Source: a virus. From it: DNA of 53,557 nucleotides. The notes beneath the pieces are model-generated. The model was not told where the DNA came from. It saw only the letters and a program-made list of their open reading frames with translations, and did no database searches. A program made the position numbers and the translations under genes. Where the stretch lies: positions 1 to 53,557 of IMG/VR virus record IMGVR_UViG_3300031963_000203. One strand, given 5' to 3'. Of the stretch, positions 52,245 to 53,557 are shown piece after piece. Positions within the stretch are counted from its first letter, which is position 1, and each line of letters opens with the position of its first letter.

Positions 52245-53557
52245 TTAGTTGCTGGTATTCCCCAGATTGTTATTTGGTGCCCCTTGCAAGATCAAATTGT
52301 CTAGGCTTTGTTCATTTACTCTTAATCCTGAAGTATTAATGTAAGCCTCTGTAGTTTCTGTGCTTTCAACCAATTGGCCTAAGTATAATCTACCATTACC
52401 TCTATTGAACATAGATTCCCAATCTCCTCTGTGTCTTTGTCTTCCTGGAGAAAGAGTGAAAGATGCTGTTAGTTCTGTTGGAAAATCATCTGGACCTAGA
52501 TCATCTCCAAAATTGATTTTAACATTTGTGCAAACTAAGTTTCCTATCATTGCGATAGGATTCAATGGATTTCCAACAACTAAATGCCATTCACCAACTG
52601 GGTATCCACTAAGCATTATGGGTTGATAATAAACTTTTCTTAAGAACAAATCACTTAGCATTACTGCTATAGAGTTATAGAACTTGCCATCTTTTGGAAT
52701 ACCTTTACTTGGATCTGCGATAAACTGTTTGATTTCGTTTGTTGCCTGTTCTATATCACTTTTTAATGATCCCTCAGCAGAAGCTATATTATTGACATTT
52801 TGCTCAGAAAGAATATTCGAAACTTGGTCTTTGATGTATCCAATCGGATCAACAATAGATTTAGCGTATCCTTTTGCGCCTCCAGGGAAACCTAGACCTA
52901 CACTAGTTTGTTCTAATCGAAGTTCAGGAGATAGGAATTGTCCGTAATCTGTTCCAATCGACAATAGATTCGTCATTAAATCAAGGAAAAGTAATTTAGA
53001 ATTTACTGTTCCTACTGATGTTAAATTATAATCAAACGTCAAAGTGAAAGACGATTGTTCATCACCACCAGTAAATCCCTGCTTTCTCGTCATCATTTTG
53101 TTGACTGTATTGACATTAACAAAAATCTTCTTCGAAAGTGGACCATCACCTGATGTGGCTCCATCTAATAGCTTTCTCCTTAGCGCATTTATATTTTTTT
53201 GTGGTGACGTAAATGTACCAAGTAATTTGTCAAGTCCTTCAACGTCTAAATTATTATTACCACTAGATATGAAGGATTTTATTAGGTCTCCAAAAGGTGA
53301 ATTCATCAAACCAGGGTCACCAGTTTGCTCATTTTTTAGAGGCTCTTGTGTGTCATAGCTAAAATTAAGACCTGTGCTTATTCCGAGTATAGGAGTAAGA
53401 TTATTTCCAGTGCCTTCACCAAAATATGTGACTGCCTGTGCAACAGGAAGCGTTGTATTTTCTGAAGCATTGCGATCTTCCAATCGGTCTCTTAAACCAC
53501 CAATACTAGCTTCTTCCACTGTAACTTTCCCATTTGCAAGTTTAATACTTGCTGGTT
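52245..53557 (-). CDS. Baseplate/tail structural protein, 5' end beyond window
   Basis: The frame is open to the right edge of the window with no stop, so the true start lies outside. A GTG at 53519 is inside the gene and not the start. About 437 residues are visible. After a Gly/Asn-rich N-terminal part there is a helical region (about 250 residues before the end), then a conserved-looking C-terminal domain containing GYPVGEWHLVVGNPLNPIA, MIGNLVCTNVKINFGDDLG, PDDFPTELTASFTLSPG and ESMFNRGNGRLYL. I associate this strand-rich domain with tail or baseplate proteins of T4-like phages but cannot name it. It leads the hub operon and ends 10 bases before the LysM-like gene. Confidence 0.65.
   Translation of the reverse strand, partial: PASIKLANGKVTVEEASIGGLRDRLEDRNASENTTLPVAQAVTYFGEGTGNNLTPILGISTGLNFSYDTQEPLKNEQTGDPGLMNSPFGDLIKSFISSGNNNLDVEGLDKLLGTFTSPQKNINALRRKLLDGATSGDGPLSKKIFVNVNTVNKMMTRKQGFTGGDEQSSFTLTFDYNLTSVGTVNSKLLFLDLMTNLLSIGTDYGQFLSPELRLEQTSVGLGFPGGAKGYAKSIVDPIGYIKDQVSNILSEQNVNNIASAEGSLKSDIEQATNEIKQFIADPSKGIPKDGKFYNSIAVMLSDLFLRKVYYQPIMLSGYPVGEWHLVVGNPLNPIAMIGNLVCTNVKINFGDDLGPDDFPTELTASFTLSPGRQRHRGDWESMFNRGNGRLYLGQLVESTETTEAYINTSGLRVNEQSLDNLILQGAPNNNLGNTSN

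Noticed and set aside
53044-53519. GTG at 53519 as the start of the rightmost gene
   Set aside because: The frame is open upstream to the window edge, so the gene is 5'-truncated by the window and this GTG is internal.
1-53557. tRNA genes, insertion sequences, integrase or attachment sites
   Set aside because: All gaps are short (the longest are about 100-112 bases) and none shows a cloverleaf or a terminal inverted-repeat pair; no transposase or integrase motif was seen.

Overview
The window is a piece of a contractile-tailed (myovirus), T4-like phage genome. It is AT-rich and densely coding, with almost everything on the minus strand. The phage assignment rests on a run of T4-type hallmarks: gp25 and gp6 baseplate wedge proteins, a gp27-type hub, a gp5-type spike, gp32 single-strand binding protein, gp61 primase, UvsY and UvsW. 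The host is not shown directly. The two beta-propellers in the 2256-residue protein resemble repeats common in Bacteroidota proteins, so a Bacteroidota host is a reasonable inference and no more.

Layout, following minus-strand transcription from high to low coordinates. (1) 53557-39719: hub and baseplate block. It holds a partial structural gene, a LysM-like gp53 candidate, the gp27-type hub, a tail/baseplate protein with 17 Pro-Gly-rich repeats, the gp5-type spike, a 1749-residue protein and a ribosomal-protein-S1-like protein. It ends at a strong intrinsic terminator (39653-39693). (2) 39606-37386: an amidoligase-like protein with a pentapeptide-like tail, then a virion-type protein. (3) 37366-36392 (+): an inserted free-standing homing endonuclease. 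(4) 36292-26805: a small protein, then gp25, gp6, a small protein and the giant protein with two beta-propellers. (5) 26134-26808 (+): a PhoH-like ATPase. (6) 26022-13731: four structural genes of up to 1873 codons. (7) 13702-9015: a CHAP hydrolase, a collagen-containing fibre, a small coiled-coil protein and a membrane/coiled-coil protein. (8) 8987-1131: two virion-type genes running directly into the recombination and replication genes (RuvC-like nuclease, gp32, gp61, a 63-residue protein, UvsY, UvsW). (9) 1095-1: two proteins of unknown role, the first with a head-targeting-like N terminus and the second cut by the window edge.

Most of these blocks start just downstream of a conserved element, G(A/G)ATATATAA or close variants, which resembles the T4 late promoter TATAAATA. 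At four genes the element ends only 2 bases before the ATG. Together with the terminator it gives a coherent operon map. No tRNA, CRISPR array or insertion sequence was seen. Head, sheath, terminase and polymerase genes lie outside the window.

The points most worth following up are: the two-phase 23/24-residue repeat array in the tail protein; the promoter-like element fused to start codons; the CHAP enzyme and the 192-residue protein sharing a T4-like capsid-targeting N terminus; the phage-borne S1-like protein; the double-propeller giant; and the amidoligase-like gene inside a virion operon.
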